Assembly: GCA_938050045.1 (NCBI GenBank)
Contig: CALLJS010000017.1
Span: forward strand, 62,001-126,000
Source: an uncultured Sphingomonadaceae bacterium
GTDB taxonomy: Bacteria > Pseudomonadota > Alphaproteobacteria > Sphingomonadales > Sphingomonadaceae
Reading direction: 5' to 3'
DNA: 64,000 nucleotides
The position numbers were made by a program, and so were the translations under genes. The notes beneath the pieces are model-generated. The model was not told where the DNA came from, searched no databases, and saw only the letters and a list, made by a program, of their open reading frames with translations. Positions 1 to 10,349 of this stretch are shown piece after piece (the first letter of the stretch is position 1; the number at the start of each line of letters is the position of its first letter).

Positions 1-183
1 CCAATCGGATATCGCAACGCCGCTGTTCGATGGTTTTGCTGCAAATGCAGGAACGACTATCGGTGAAAAAGCCATTGATATTGCTGTTAAACCGACGATG
101 GCTGGCCCCACAAACCCATTATGCACCGCTTTATGCTTTGCATCGGCAATTACGCCGTTTGAGAGTGATGCTTTACTATCCAT
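1..183 (-). CDS. Partial unknown protein, N-terminal 61 residues
   Basis: An open frame runs from ATG at 183 down to the left edge of the window without a stop, so the C-terminus lies outside. The visible part has a polar N-terminus followed by a hydrophobic stretch at about residues 23-50 ending in AFAA, which could be a membrane segment or export signal. No clear ribosome binding site precedes the ATG. It is divergent from the DUF3576 gene. I do not recognise a family; it may not be a real gene. Confidence 0.35.
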   Translation of the reverse strand, partial: MDSKASLSNGVIADAKHKAVHNGFVGPAIVGLTAISMAFSPIVVPAFAAKPSNSGVAISDW

Positions 184-475
184 AGATATAATCTACATGA
201 TTACATCTTATGTAAAAGCAAATAATCACATTTTTGCTGTATAGGATAGATAATTTTTCAATTTAGCGTTATTCTGTTGTAAAAGAACATCATAATATAG
301 TTGAATATAGCGTTACAGCTCTTTTTTAGAGCAATTTGATCAAAAATATCTTCAAAAATGAAAAAGCTATGCCATTCAGGTCGTTGAAAGCTTGATACCT
401 GCATCAAAGGCGATATAGAGACTATATTAGTGAATTGATAATCATCATAGTTCACGCTGAAATTAAGGATAAGCC
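184..475. other. Intergenic region, AT-rich, no gene supported
   Basis: This 292-base stretch separates the partial reverse-strand gene from the leuS operon and presumably carries both promoters. I see no RNA gene, clear hairpin terminator or repeat. A reverse-strand 79-codon open frame crosses it but runs into the start of the DUF3576 gene and lacks protein-like character. Confidence 0.5.
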
Positions 476-922
476 ATGCGCAAAGATAAAATTGCAACCA
501 ATATATTAACTGCCACAGCGCTTGGCGCCATGTTTATGGTATCAGCTTGCGGGGGTAGCAAGCGTCCCACAGCAGATATAGCTGCCAGCAAAATTACGAC
601 TATTGGTGTGAATAGCTATATGTGGCAAGCGTCTCTTGACGCTTTGTCGTTCATGCCCCTGTTGCAAGCCGATTCAAACGGCGGCGTTATTATCACCGAT
701 TGGTATGTAAACCCCCAAACACCAACGGATCGGGTCAAGCTAACCGTGACTATTTTGGACCAAGATTTACGCGCTGATGGACTGCGCGTTGCCGCATCGC
801 GCCAAGTTGCGCAAAATGGTCAATGGGTCGATGCTCCCGTAGAGGCAGCTACGGTTCAAAAATTAGAATCTATCATTTTGACGAAGGCCCGTGATTTGCG
901 CCGCAGCGTCATAAGCGGATAA
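476..922 (+). CDS. DUF3576 domain lipoprotein
   Basis: A 148-residue predicted outer-membrane or periplasmic lipoprotein: a charged start and hydrophobic segment lead to a lipobox ending VSAC with Cys25. The remaining region matches my recollection of DUF3576, a conserved alphaproteobacterial family of unknown biochemical function commonly found immediately upstream of leuS. The leuS start follows the stop by only 4 bases, so the two are almost certainly co-transcribed and this gene probably opens the leuS-lptE-holA operon. The envelope location fits the presence of the LPS-assembly gene lptE in the same operon, but a functional link is only inferred. Confidence 0.88.
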   Translation: MRKDKIATNILTATALGAMFMVSACGGSKRPTADIAASKITTIGVNSYMWQASLDALSFMPLLQADSNGGVIITDWYVNPQTPTDRVKLTVTILDQDLRADGLRVAASRQVAQNGQWVDAPVEAATVQKLESIILTKARDLRRSVISG

Positions 923-926
923 TTTT

Positions 927-3521
927 ATGGGCGAACCGACACGTTTTAATCCGCACATTGCCGATGCGCGGTGGCAAGAGCATTGGGAAAATGATAAGAC
1001 TTTTCATGCCGATGATAAGAGCGACAAACCCAAATCCTATATCCTAGAGATGTTCCCCTATCCCTCTGGGCGTATCCATATTGGCCATGTGCGTAATTAT
1101 ACTATGGGCGATGTTCTGGCGCGTTACAAACGCATGACGGGCCATGAAGTGCTGCATCCAATGGGGTGGGATGCTTTTGGTATGCCCGCTGAAAATGCAG
1201 CGATGGAGAAAAAGACGCACCCTGGCGCATGGACTCGCGAAAATATTGCCAACATGCGCGCGCAGCTCAAGAAATTAGGGTTTGCTCTGGACTGGAGCCG
1301 TGAAATAGCAACGTGCGAACCCGAATATTATGGCCAAGAACAAGCATTGTTTCTGGCTCTTTACAAAGCGGGTTTAGTGTATCGCAAAGAAAGCAGCGTT
1401 AATTGGGATCCCGTCGATATGACGGTGCTTGCCAATGAACAGGTCATTGATGGCTGCGGTTGGCGCAGCGGTGCTCTCGTTGAAAAACGCATGCTAAGCC
1501 AATGGTTTTTGAAAATCACCGACTTTTCTGATGATCTGCTCGATGGTTTGGGCGATTTGAAAAATTGGCCCGACAAAGTGCGCTTGATGCAGGAAAATTG
1601 GATTGGTAAATCCAGCGGTCTGCAATTTCATTTTGCCCTCGAAAATAGCGTTGAGAGCGATGATGGGGCAATCGGTTCAGTCGAAATATTCTCAACGCGT
1701 GCCGATACAATATTTGGGGCGAGTTTTGTGGCGATAGCTGCCGATCATCCGTTGGCCCAAAGCCTAGCCAAAGACAATCAGCAGCTCAGCAATTTTTGTG
1801 ATGATTGCCGTAAAATGGGTACGGCAGCGGCTGAGCTTGAATCGATGGAGAAAAAGGGTTTCGATACAGGGCTATCCGCATTGCATCCGCTAGACCCAAG
1901 TTGGAAGCTACCGGTCTTTGTTGCCAATTTTGTGTTGATGGATTATGGCACGGGCGCAGTATTTGGTGTGCCAGCGCACGATCAGCGCGATTTGGATTTT
2001 GCCCGCAAATATATGCTGCCCGTCACGCGCGTCGTTGCCAAAGATGGTCAAGATGCGCCGATTGAGAATGAAGCCTTCACAGGCGAGGGGACAATCATCA
2101 ATTCGCGTTTTTTAGACGGTATGGACATTGAAGCCGCCCAAAAGAGCGTGATTGATCGCGCGGAAAGCGAAAATTGGGGCAAAAGGCAAGTCACGTGGCG
2201 ATTACGCGATTGGGGCGTTTCGCGGCAACGCTATTGGGGGACGCCGATACCTATCATCCATTGCCATCAAGAAGATGGCAGTGGTTGTGGGCCAGTGGCC
2301 GTCCCTAACGATCAATTGCCAATCGTCTTGCCCGAAGATGTAAGCTTTGACGTGCCAGGCAATCCGCTAGAGCGACACCCAACATGGAGCAAGATTAATT
2401 GCCCAAGCTGCGGTAAAGCGGCGCGGCGCGAGACCGATACGCTCGATACATTTGCCGATAGTAGCTGGTATTTCCTTCGATTTGCAAGCCAGCCAGCGGA
2501 TAAACCCTTTGATCGGGACGTGGTCAAAAAATGGATGCCCGTCGATCAATATATTGGCGGTATTGAGCATGCGATTTTGCATCTGCTCTATGCGCGTTTT
2601 TGGACACGGGCCTTGGCGCATATTGATATGCTGGATGTCAAAGAACCATTTGAGAGTTTGTTCACGCAGGGCATGGTGACGCATGAGACTTATTCGCGCC
2701 AGGCCGAGGGGGATGCTAAACCGACCTATTATAGCCCCAATGACATTAGCCGCACATCCACAGGGGCAACGCTCAATAATGATGGTAAAGCAGTCGATAT
2801 TGGCCGCGTCATTAAAATGTCCAAGTCCAAGAAGAATGTTGTCGATCCCGATGAAATTATCGATCAATATGGGGCCGATGCTGTGCGTTGGTTCATGCTA
2901 TCGGACAGCCCACCCGAGCGCGATTTACCCTGGTCAGAGGCGGGGATAGAGGGGTGCTGGCGCTTTGTGCAGCGGCTATGGCGTTTGAAAACCCTTATTA
3001 GCGATGACGTCAGTTGTGATGATAGTGGTTCTGATGATAAAGATGTTGCCGATAGAGATTTGCTGCGCAAAATGCATCAAAGCATCGCAGGTGTGGGCGA
3101 AGATATTGAAGCCTTAGCCTTTAACAAAGCGGTTGCGAAAATATATGGTCTGGTCAATGCGATTGAAAAAGCAAAACCCTCTGCTAGCCGCAATGAAGCG
3201 ATAAAAATAGCGTTCATGTTGAGTGCACCCATGGTGCCGCATATCGCAGAGCAAGCATGGAGCGAGATGGGTGAAATGGGCCTTATTGCCAATGCCCCAT
3301 GGCCCGATTATGATGAAAGCCTGCTGACCGAAGATGAAATTACGGTGGTGATTCAGATTAAGGGTAAGGTGAAAGACAAAGTGCAAATTGCCCCTGGTAT
3401 GACCAGTGATGCATTAGAGGCCCTTGCGCTTGGACGCGATAAGGTGCAGCATATCATTGATGGTGCGCCGGTACGCAAAGTGATTGTCGTTCCCGATCGC
3501 CTGGTTAATATTGTAATATAA
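927..3521 (+). CDS. leuS: Leucyl-tRNA synthetase
   Basis: Class I aminoacyl-tRNA synthetase of 864 residues, full length for bacterial LeuRS, which charges tRNA-Leu in the cytoplasm. The HIGH motif is at residues 51-54 (HIGH within [14 protein letters not shown]) and the KMSKS loop at 630-634. Between them lie the CP1 editing domain with its threonine-rich region and a zinc-finger-like pair of cysteines (NCPSCGK). The C-terminal anticodon-binding and LeuRS-specific domain follows. It starts 4 bases after the DUF3576 lipoprotein and is followed after 8 bases by lptE, so it is an internal operon gene. Confidence 0.98.
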   Translation: MGEPTRFNPHIADARWQEHWENDKTFHADDKSDKPKSYILEMFPYPSGRIHIGHVRNYTMGDVLARYKRMTGHEVLHPMGWDAFGMPAENAAMEKKTHPGAWTRENIANMRAQLKKLGFALDWSREIATCEPEYYGQEQALFLALYKAGLVYRKESSVNWDPVDMTVLANEQVIDGCGWRSGALVEKRMLSQWFLKITDFSDDLLDGLGDLKNWPDKVRLMQENWIGKSSGLQFHFALENSVESDDGAIGSVEIFSTRADTIFGASFVAIAADHPLAQSLAKDNQQLSNFCDDCRKMGTAAAELESMEKKGFDTGLSALHPLDPSWKLPVFVANFVLMDYGTGAVFGVPAHDQRDLDFARKYMLPVTRVVAKDGQDAPIENEAFTGEGTIINSRFLDGMDIEAAQKSVIDRAESENWGKRQVTWRLRDWGVSRQRYWGTPIPIIHCHQEDGSGCGPVAVPNDQLPIVLPEDVSFDVPGNPLERHPTWSKINCPSCGKAARRETDTLDTFADSSWYFLRFASQPADKPFDRDVVKKWMPVDQYIGGIEHAILHLLYARFWTRALAHIDMLDVKEPFESLFTQGMVTHETYSRQAEGDAKPTYYSPNDISRTSTGATLNNDGKAVDIGRVIKMSKSKKNVVDPDEIIDQYGADAVRWFMLSDSPPERDLPWSEAGIEGCWRFVQRLWRLKTLISDDVSCDDSGSDDKDVADRDLLRKMHQSIAGVGEDIEALAFNKAVAKIYGLVNAIEKAKPSASRNEAIKIAFMLSAPMVPHIAEQAWSEMGEMGLIANAPWPDYDESLLTEDEITVVIQIKGKVKDKVQIAPGMTSDALEALALGRDKVQHIIDGAPVRKVIVVPDRLVNIVI

Positions 3522-3529
3522 GGTTTAGC

Positions 3530-4024
3530 ATGCGCAAATTATATGCATCCGTTTTGATAGTCTTGCTTTTTTCTTTCTCTGCTTGCGGCTTAAAACCGCT
3601 TTATGGCGATGGGCGCAATGGTGCTGTGTCATCGGTATTGGGGCAAGTTGTGGTTGACCCAATCGAAGGCAAAAACGGTTGGCTTATGATGAATGCGCTC
3701 AATGATCGCTTGGATGCCACCAAAGATAGGGATGCTCTCTATAAATTGGTCATTGTTTTGGACGATCAAATCGAGGGATTTGGTGTGCGCGCCAATGATA
3801 CAGTTACGCGCGAGAGGCGCACATTGCGCGCTCGGTATCAATTAGTGGAATTGGCCACGGGCAGCATATTGCTGGATGCAACAGCCGGCAGCGATGCGGG
3901 TATTGATGTGGTGAGCAGTGAATTTGCGACGATTGCCGCCGAAGATACAGCGCTCGAAAATCTATCGCAAAATGTAGCCGACAAAATCATATCGCGCTTG
4001 TCGCTCTTTGCTCTTGAACGTTAA
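3530..4024 (+). CDS. lptE: LPS assembly lipoprotein LptE
   Basis: A 164-residue lipoprotein with lipobox FSAC (Cys19), followed by the GLKPLYG segment typical of alphaproteobacterial LptE. LptE plugs the LptD beta-barrel and helps insert lipopolysaccharide into the outer leaflet of the outer membrane. Location directly between leuS and holA is the conserved genomic neighbourhood for this poorly conserved family and is the main support together with the N-terminal motif. Gaps to both neighbours are below 10 bases, indicating a single operon. Confidence 0.88.
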   Translation: MRKLYASVLIVLLFSFSACGLKPLYGDGRNGAVSSVLGQVVVDPIEGKNGWLMMNALNDRLDATKDRDALYKLVIVLDDQIEGFGVRANDTVTRERRTLRARYQLVELATGSILLDATAGSDAGIDVVSSEFATIAAEDTALENLSQNVADKIISRLSLFALER

Positions 4025-4026
4025 TC

Positions 4027-5136
4027 ATGGCTGATGGGCTATCCGAGCCGCAGTTAATGAATGCGATGGACAAGCCCAATGGCCCGCGCATGCTGTTGGT
4101 TTTTGGTCCCGATGAAACCGCTGCTCATGCCATCGCCATGAATATGGCAAAAAAATTATCGTCTATGGAGCGCGTTGATTTAGATGGAGATATGCTCAAA
4201 TCTGAACCTGCATTATTGGCCGATGAAGCATCTTCTCAATCTTTATTTGGCGATAAACGCTATATCCGATTATCCTTGAAGCGCGATGAAGCCATGCCCG
4301 CGATAGAAAATCTGATGCATGTTGAGACAGCCGAAAATATCGTCATTGCCACGGCGGGTAATTTGACCAAGGCCAGCAAGCTCAGAAAATTAGCACAAAG
4401 TTCGCCGCACATTGCTTACCATATTTGCTATCAGACCAATGCGCGTGATTTGGTTCCATTATTGGTTGATGATGCGCGGGCAAAGGGTTTGAAACTTGAT
4501 CGCAGCCTAGCATCACAAATAGCCAAAAGCTGCAACAATAATCGTGTATTGGCCCTGATAGAGATAGAAAAATTATCGCTCTATTATGATGCTCCCCGCT
4601 GGGGCGCATCCCCAATGAATGTTTCTCCCGAGGCTGTTTCCAAATCTAACGGCCGCTCGAACGGCGATTTGATCGAAGCCCTAAAAGAAGATTTTGAAAA
4701 ATTATCTGCCGATGCTGCCGCCGATAATCAAGGGGATTTGATTAATGCAATATTGAGCGGCAATATCAAGCAATCGGGTGAACAGCTATCAGAAGCGCGC
4801 GCAACGGGGCTTAATACTATATCAATCGTTCGGGCGTTGCAACGCAGAATAACGATGCTGGCGGCGATGCGACCACAGATAGATGGCGGGCGCAGTGCCG
4901 CTGAGGTCGCCAAGAGAAATCCTGCTGTTTTTTGGAAGGAAGAGAGCATCGTGGCGTTACAATTAACCACATGGACATCGCAAAGATTGGCCGCACTGAT
5001 TACGCATTTGCTCAAGATGGAGGGTGAAATTATGGTTGCTAAAGCCGAATTTTCGTCAATATTGTTGGAACAAGAATTGATGCGAATAGCGCGGGCCGCC
5101 GCAGCACTTCGGCGCAAAAATAATGCTTATTCATAA
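4027..5136 (+). CDS. holA: DNA polymerase III subunit delta
   Basis: 369 residues, close to family length. HolA is the delta subunit of the clamp loader; it binds and opens the beta sliding clamp. An N-terminal AAA-like fold is suggested by VFGPDETA near residue 26, a middle domain carries the NNNRVLALIEIEKLSLY segment typical of delta subunits, and the helical C-terminal collar domain ends in an [19 protein letters not shown] helix. The gene begins 2 bases after the lptE stop, completing the leuS-lptE-holA operon. Confidence 0.93.
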   Translation: MADGLSEPQLMNAMDKPNGPRMLLVFGPDETAAHAIAMNMAKKLSSMERVDLDGDMLKSEPALLADEASSQSLFGDKRYIRLSLKRDEAMPAIENLMHVETAENIVIATAGNLTKASKLRKLAQSSPHIAYHICYQTNARDLVPLLVDDARAKGLKLDRSLASQIAKSCNNNRVLALIEIEKLSLYYDAPRWGASPMNVSPEAVSKSNGRSNGDLIEALKEDFEKLSADAAADNQGDLINAILSGNIKQSGEQLSEARATGLNTISIVRALQRRITMLAAMRPQIDGGRSAAEVAKRNPAVFWKEESIVALQLTTWTSQRLAALITHLLKMEGEIMVAKAEFSSILLEQELMRIARAAAALRRKNNAYS

Positions 5137-5223
5137 TATTGATCCATACTATAATATAGTGGCTATGCCCCCTAATAAAATCTACATCTTGATTATAATG
5201 AATAATGGCATATCCTATAATAT

Positions 5224-5625
5224 ATGAAAGATAAAAATATCACAGATGAACAATGGCGCGAACGATTAACGCCGCAGCAATATGCCACTTTACGCCAAGG
5301 CGGAACCGATAGAGCTTTTACGGGTCTGCTGCTCAATGAGAAAAGAGAGGGTGAATATATGTGCGCAGGCTGCGGCACGGCATTATTCCATTCGGACACT
5401 AAATATGACAGCGGCAGCGGTTGGCCTAGTTTTACAGATGTCATGAACGAAGAGCAGGTCACTTTGATTACCGATCAGAGCCTTGCTATGGTGCGTACCG
5501 AAGTTAGATGCAGTAATTGCGATGGTCATTTGGGGCATGTATTCCCCGACGGGCCAGCAGAAAATGGCCTTAGATATTGTATCAACAGCAGCGCATTAAA
5601 ATTTGATGATGATCAGCGTTCATAA
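5224..5625 (+). CDS. msrB: Peptide-methionine (R)-S-oxide reductase
   Basis: 133-residue MsrB, which reduces the R-diastereomer of methionine sulfoxide in oxidised proteins. Zinc-binding cysteine pairs are C47/C50 and C96/C99, the GWPSF and GHLGHVFPDG substrate-binding motifs are intact, and the catalytic Cys is C119 in RYCINS. No signal peptide, so cytoplasmic. It has an 87-base AT-rich gap upstream that may hold its own promoter, and a further gap before the penicillin-binding protein gene, so it is probably monocistronic. Confidence 0.97.
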   Translation: MKDKNITDEQWRERLTPQQYATLRQGGTDRAFTGLLLNEKREGEYMCAGCGTALFHSDTKYDSGSGWPSFTDVMNEEQVTLITDQSLAMVRTEVRCSNCDGHLGHVFPDGPAENGLRYCINSSALKFDDDQRS

Positions 5626-5729
5626 TAGGGCAATGTGAAAAGATTAATCTGCTTTAAGTTATATTTTATTTGTAACATATAGGGTTAAATTAGCTTGTCG
5701 TGGGCGTTATAATATTTAATGGTGTTTGA

Positions 5730-7829
5730 ATGGGGAAAGCTAAATCAAAAAAATCCTCGAGTGGGTTTATAGGAAGATGGTTTAAGCGCCTCTTTATTTT
5801 GGGACTGTTGCTTGCCATCATAGCCGCAATTGTGGGCGGTTTATTTGTATCTCTTGCGCGCTCTGAATTACAAAGTTTTGAAGAGTTAAAGCAATCGCCC
5901 AATGGACAGATGATCCGCGTACGGGCCGCTGATGGCACTATCATACAAACATTGGGGCCAAGCTTTGGCCGTTGGCTATCGATCGATGATATTCCCGAAA
6001 ATATGAAAGATGCGATGGTGGCCGTTGAGGATCGTCGCTTTGCATATCATTATGGCGTTGACCCTATTGGTATAGCGCGCTCATTTTATGAGCGTTTTCA
6101 AGCGGGCCGATTTACCCAGGGTGGTTCGACCATTACCCAGCAATTAGCCAGAAATCTATTCTTGAATAATAATCGGACATTTACGCGGAAAATCCGGGAA
6201 ATGATTTTAGCCACAGCGATGGAAGCCAAATTTTCCAAAGAGCAAATCTTGGAACTTTATCTGAATAAAGTATATTTTGGGGGCGGGGCTTATGGTGTTG
6301 ATGCGGCTAGCCGGACTTTTTTTGACCATAGTGCTACACAGCTTAGTCTAGCAGAATCTGCTATCATTGCAGGGCTTGTGAAAGCACCGTCAAATTATGC
6401 GCCCACTGCTGATGCGCAAGCCGCTATTGATAGAGCCTCTGTGGTTGTGGAAGTGATGCAAGATGCGGGTATGATTACAGCGGCTCAGGCCAATGAAGTA
6501 AAACCGGCAGAGGTTAAATTGGCGGCGGATAAACCGCAAAATAGCGTGCGTTATTTTACCGATTATGCGCTGCCATTATTGGATAATTTAATCGATGAAA
6601 CTGAAAAACCAATCGATGTATGGACAACGATTGATCTGCGTATGCAGCGCGCTGCGACCAATGCCATTCGTTCTAATGTGCCGCGCGGTGTCCAAGGCGC
6701 ATTAGTCTCTATGGATCGTGATGGTGCTGTATTGGCGATGGTTGGAGGGGCTGATTATGTTGCCAGCAATTATAATAGGGCGGTCACAGCAGTGCGCCAA
6801 CCTGGCTCTTCATGGAAATTATTCGTCTATTTGACAGCATTAGAGGCTGGTTTGCGCCCCGATGATTTGGTTGTTGATGAGCCCGTTGAGATTAATGGCT
6901 GGGTGCCGCGCAACAGCGGCGATCGCTATGCTGGCACGATTACATTAAAAACAGCATTCACATTTTCTAAAAACACCATTGCAGCGCAAATAGGGAATGA
7001 ATTTGGCACATCAACCATTGCGGCTATCGCGCGGCGCATGGGAATTTCAACGCCGATAAATACCAGCCCCTCTATGGTGCTTGGTACGTCGGAAGCGCGG
7101 GTTGTTGAGATGGTGCGAGCCTATGCTATTGTCGGCAATGATGGCCGCGATGTTGAACCTTATTTTATTACCAAAGTCACAACCATAGACAATGATATTC
7201 TGTATCAACATCGTAAATCAAGCTCTAAACAAATTTTAGAAGATTGGGTTGCTGCTGGAATTGCCGAGTTAATGGTCAATGCGGTAGAAGTTGGTACGGG
7301 CCGTGCAGCACAAATCGGCAGGCCTACTGCTGGTAAGACAGGCACAACATCGAGCAATAAAGATGGTTGGTTTTTAGGGTTTTCTAGCGGTATTACGACG
7401 GGCGTCTGGATGGGGCGTGACGATGCCAAACCAGTGGGCGGGTTAGAAGGTGGCCGATCGCCAGCGCGTGCTTTTTCTTCTTACATGCGCGTTGCCGTCT
7501 CGGGCCGACCAGCTACACAATTTACTGTGGTGGAATATCCAGAGCGCGAAAATGACGCAGGATTAGCTTTTGGAAATAAAGAAGATAATCTATTCATGGA
7601 TGAAAATGGTATGCCATTAGAAGGTATTCCTGAATTAGGGAATGGCAACATATTGGAGGGAATAGAGCCTGAATTGCTCGATGAAGGCTGGATAGACCGC
7701 GTATTGGGCAAGCAAAATGATGTGCCTGATACGCCTGCTGAGCCCGATCAGCCAGAACCACAAGCCTCTAAACCAGAACAGTCTGTGAGACCGCAATCGA
7801 TTGATGACTTATTAAGCGATCTGCAATAA
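5730..7829 (+). CDS. Class A penicillin-binding protein (PBP1A-like)
   Basis: 699-residue bifunctional peptidoglycan synthase anchored by an N-terminal membrane helix at about 21-43 after a Lys-rich cytoplasmic tail. The GT51 glycosyltransferase domain has the catalytic Glu100 (VEDRRF), QGGSTITQQLARN and the EQILELYLNKVYFG block. The transpeptidase domain has SSWK with Ser360/Lys363, SKN at 413-415 and KTG at 536-538. A Pro/Glu/Gln-rich tail of about 50 residues ends the protein. It polymerises and cross-links glycan strands in the periplasm. It lacks the long OB insertion of E. coli PBP1A, resembling shorter alphaproteobacterial PBP1 (MrcA/PbpC-annotated) proteins. Confidence 0.95.
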   Translation: MGKAKSKKSSSGFIGRWFKRLFILGLLLAIIAAIVGGLFVSLARSELQSFEELKQSPNGQMIRVRAADGTIIQTLGPSFGRWLSIDDIPENMKDAMVAVEDRRFAYHYGVDPIGIARSFYERFQAGRFTQGGSTITQQLARNLFLNNNRTFTRKIREMILATAMEAKFSKEQILELYLNKVYFGGGAYGVDAASRTFFDHSATQLSLAESAIIAGLVKAPSNYAPTADAQAAIDRASVVVEVMQDAGMITAAQANEVKPAEVKLAADKPQNSVRYFTDYALPLLDNLIDETEKPIDVWTTIDLRMQRAATNAIRSNVPRGVQGALVSMDRDGAVLAMVGGADYVASNYNRAVTAVRQPGSSWKLFVYLTALEAGLRPDDLVVDEPVEINGWVPRNSGDRYAGTITLKTAFTFSKNTIAAQIGNEFGTSTIAAIARRMGISTPINTSPSMVLGTSEARVVEMVRAYAIVGNDGRDVEPYFITKVTTIDNDILYQHRKSSSKQILEDWVAAGIAELMVNAVEVGTGRAAQIGRPTAGKTGTTSSNKDGWFLGFSSGITTGVWMGRDDAKPVGGLEGGRSPARAFSSYMRVAVSGRPATQFTVVEYPERENDAGLAFGNKEDNLFMDENGMPLEGIPELGNGNILEGIEPELLDEGWIDRVLGKQNDVPDTPAEPDQPEPQASKPEQSVRPQSIDDLLSDLQ

Positions 7830-7930
7830 AACCCATCTCTTTTTCGCGCTACGCATTCGCATATTCTCAATAGAGAGATTTTGGGATAATACTTGATTTT
7901 CAGGCAATATAAGCCCAAATGCTAAATACG

Positions 7931-7969
7931 AGTGATTCATTCTGATTATGAAACGCTCTGTTAATCACT
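7931..7969. promoter_or_regulatory. Possible operator upstream of the SUF regulator gene
   Basis: A perfect 7-bp inverted repeat, AGTGATT (7931-7937) and AATCACT (7963-7969), separated by 25 bases, lies just upstream of the Rrf2-type gene. Rrf2 regulators often autoregulate, so this could be a binding site, but the arms are far apart and the motif is short; chance is possible. Confidence 0.25.
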
Positions 7970-7982
7970 TTGGGAGCTTGGC

Positions 7983-8450
7983 ATGCGTTTATCTAATATG
8001 GCTGATTATGCTGTCGTGATTATGTGCGCTGCTGCGCGTCATTGCGGCACGGTGCGCGTCTGCGCAACCGATCTAGCAAGCGAAACGGGCATTGCGTTAC
8101 CAACCACTCAGAAATTGGTCACTTTATTGAGCAAAGCAGGGTTATTAACCTCTGTTCGTGGCACGGGTGGCGGGATTAGCCTTGCACGGCCTGCCGCTGC
8201 GATAAATTTAGCGGACATTATAGAGGCAATAGAAGGGCCAATTGCGCTAACCGTCTGTGTCAATGGCGATGGTCAGTGCAGCATGGAGAATAATTGTATG
8301 GTTAAGCCGCATTGGGCTCTTGTAAATGCATCTATCCGCAATACATTGGTCAATATCAGCTTAATTGCCCTCTCAAAAACAGGCGTAACGCCAAAAACTG
8401 GCGCGGCTGTTCTGGATCCGCACAAAGCTACGCACCAAATTTCCGCCTAA
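7983..8450 (+). CDS. Rrf2-family Fe-S-sensing regulator of the SUF operon
   Basis: 155-residue Rrf2/IscR-type transcription factor. The N-terminal winged helix spans about 1-70 ([19 protein letters not shown] recognition region) and three cysteines, C92, C99 and C105, have the spacing expected for [2Fe-2S] ligation in this family. It heads the SUF operon, 37 bases before sufB, which matches the alphaproteobacterial arrangement where such a regulator (annotated as SufR, IscR or generic Rrf2) represses suf genes when clusters are plentiful. The C-terminal 50 residues are variable and without recognisable features. Confidence 0.93.
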   Translation: MRLSNMADYAVVIMCAAARHCGTVRVCATDLASETGIALPTTQKLVTLLSKAGLLTSVRGTGGGISLARPAAAINLADIIEAIEGPIALTVCVNGDGQCSMENNCMVKPHWALVNASIRNTLVNISLIALSKTGVTPKTGAAVLDPHKATHQISA

Positions 8451-8487
8451 ATTATACCAACGCCAATCATGCCGTGGACAAGAAATT

Positions 8488-10002
8488 ATGAACGATAAAC
8501 TGCTAAATGAAGAACAAAGACGCGCCGAAGAACGCGCTGAAATGAACGCCGAGGCGCAAGCGGCGGCTGATGCAGTAGCGACCTATGAGCATGGCTGGTC
8601 ATCCGATATTGAGCAAGATTTTGCCGAAAAAGGCTTAACCGAAGACACGGTGCGTTTTATCTCGGGCAAAAAGGGCGAGCCTGAATGGATGCTCGACTGG
8701 CGATTAAAAGCATTTTATATGTGGGAAACTATGCAAAGCCCCGATTGGGCCAAGGTCAATTTTCCCGCTATTGATTATCAAGATGCTTATTATTATGCCG
8801 AACCAAAGGCCAAGCCCAAGCTCAATTCGCTGGATGAAGTCGATCCAGAAATTTTGCGTATTTATGAAAAACTGGGTATTCCCATCGAAGAGCAAAAGGT
8901 TCTCGCTGGCGTAGAAGGTGCGCGTAAAGTGGCGGTTGATGCCGTGTTTGATAGCGTGTCGGTGGCCACAACATTTCGCGAAGAACTTGAATCTGCAGGC
9001 GTTATTTTTCGCAGCATTTCCGAAGCCATCAAAGAATATCCCGATTTGGTGAAAAAATATCTCGGCAAAGTAGTGCCGATGAAGGATAATTATTTCGCGA
9101 CGCTTAATTGCGCGGTCTTTTCTGATGGGACATTTGTTTATATCCCAAAAGGCGTGCGTTGCCCGATGGAATTGTCCACCTATTTTCGGATCAATGCGGA
9201 AAATACAGGCCAGTTTGAGCGTACTTTGATTGTCGCCGATGAAGGCAGCTATGTTAGTTACCTTGAGGGGTGCACCGCGCCGATGCGCGATGAAAATCAA
9301 CTGCATGCCGCCGTTGTTGAATTGGTGGCGATGGATGATGCGGAGATTAAATATTCTACCGTGCAAAATTGGTATCCTGGCGATGAAAATGGCAAGGGCG
9401 GTATCTATAATTTCGTGACCAAACGCGGCCTGTGCCAAGGCAAGAATAGCAAGATTAGCTGGACGCAAGTGGAAACGGGTAGCGCGGTGACGTGGAAATA
9501 TCCAAGCTGCGTTTTGAATGGTGAAAATAGCGTCGGTGAATTTTACTCGGTCGCGCTCACCAATAATTATCAGCAGGCCGACACGGGTACGAAGATGATC
9601 CATAATGGCAAAAATACCCGCTCTACCATCATTTCCAAAGGGATTAGCGCGGGTAAGTCTGACAACACCTATCGCGGCCTTGTGCGTGTGGGTGCCAATG
9701 CAGAAAATGTGCGTAACTTTACCCAATGCGATAGTTTGCTGCTGGGTGATAAATGCGGGGCGCATACTGTGCCTTATATAGAGGTGAAAAACCCAACTGC
9801 GACGATTGAGCATGAAGCAACAACGTCAAAAATCTCGGACGATCAAATGTTTTATGCACAGCAGCGCGGCCTTGATGAGGAAGAAGCGGTCGCCCTGATC
9901 GTCAATGGTTTTGCCAAAGAAGTGTTGAAAGAATTACCGATGGAATTTGCCGTCGAAGCGCAAAAGCTTCTCGCGATTAGTTTGGAAGGAAGCGTGGGTT
10001 GA
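8488..10002 (+). CDS. sufB: Fe-S cluster scaffold protein SufB
   Basis: 504 residues, the usual length of SufB. With SufC and SufD it forms the SufBC2D complex on which Fe-S clusters are built in the cytoplasm. The family core is visible: [19 protein letters not shown], the [15 protein letters not shown] block, the Cys-containing [19 protein letters not shown] segment and the near C-terminal [16 protein letters not shown] and [13 protein letters not shown] segments. The start follows a moderate purine-rich site. Its stop overlaps the TTG start of the next small gene. Confidence 0.97.
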   Translation: MNDKLLNEEQRRAEERAEMNAEAQAAADAVATYEHGWSSDIEQDFAEKGLTEDTVRFISGKKGEPEWMLDWRLKAFYMWETMQSPDWAKVNFPAIDYQDAYYYAEPKAKPKLNSLDEVDPEILRIYEKLGIPIEEQKVLAGVEGARKVAVDAVFDSVSVATTFREELESAGVIFRSISEAIKEYPDLVKKYLGKVVPMKDNYFATLNCAVFSDGTFVYIPKGVRCPMELSTYFRINAENTGQFERTLIVADEGSYVSYLEGCTAPMRDENQLHAAVVELVAMDDAEIKYSTVQNWYPGDENGKGGIYNFVTKRGLCQGKNSKISWTQVETGSAVTWKYPSCVLNGENSVGEFYSVALTNNYQQADTGTKMIHNGKNTRSTIISKGISAGKSDNTYRGLVRVGANAENVRNFTQCDSLLLGDKCGAHTVPYIEVKNPTATIEHEATTSKISDDQMFYAQQRGLDEEEAVALIVNGFAKEVLKELPMEFAVEAQKLLAISLEGSVG

Positions 10003-10349
10003 GAAAATCTCTAATATTTGGCTGCTGCTTACTTTTATTGGGGTGTTATTCTGACCAAGGTTCAGAAACTAAACCATCAAAAGCTGTGGATGCCTGGTTA
10101 GATATAAAACCTAGTCAGTATCCTAAAGCATATGAAAAATTAGGAGCCATTAGGTTCCAAGAAATTAATTCCAAAGCTCCACAAGCCCTAGAATTGATGG
10201 CCTCACAATCCGCTTGCAACGGAGTGGAGCTAGCAGGGATTTCTGAGCAAGCCACCAAGAAAGAACTTGTTTGGTACGGCCATTGTTACAACGGTGAAAA
10301 AATTGTCATTCACGAGAAATACTTGAAAGAAAAAAATGTTAAAAATTGA
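9999..10349 (+). CDS. Small predicted lipoprotein inside the SUF operon
   Basis: 116 residues starting at TTG 9999, whose bases overlap the sufB TGA; its own 3' end overlaps sufC by 14 bases. The N-terminus is a clear lipoprotein signal: RK, a hydrophobic core and the lipobox LLLGC with Cys16. The mature part has a Cys near residue 70 ([13 protein letters not shown]) and another in [11 protein letters not shown] do not recognise a family. Base composition looks less GC-rich than the flanking suf genes. The tight overlaps make it a bona fide operon member, yet an exported lipoprotein has no known part in cytoplasmic cluster assembly. Confidence 0.75.
   Translation: MRKSLIFGCCLLLLGCYSDQGSETKPSKAVDAWLDIKPSQYPKAYEKLGAIRFQEINSKAPQALELMASQSACNGVELAGISEQATKKELVWYGHCYNGEKIVIHEKYLKEKNVKN

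Noticed and set aside
258-497. 79-codon reverse-strand frame before the DUF3576 gene
   Set aside because: It overlaps the start and ribosome binding region of the DUF3576 gene and has no family resemblance or start signal.
8704-9813. A 369-codon open frame antisense to sufB
   Set aside because: It lies wholly within the highly conserved sufB, has no ribosome binding site and its translation is a low-complexity shadow rich in Ile, His and Arg caused by sufB codon bias.
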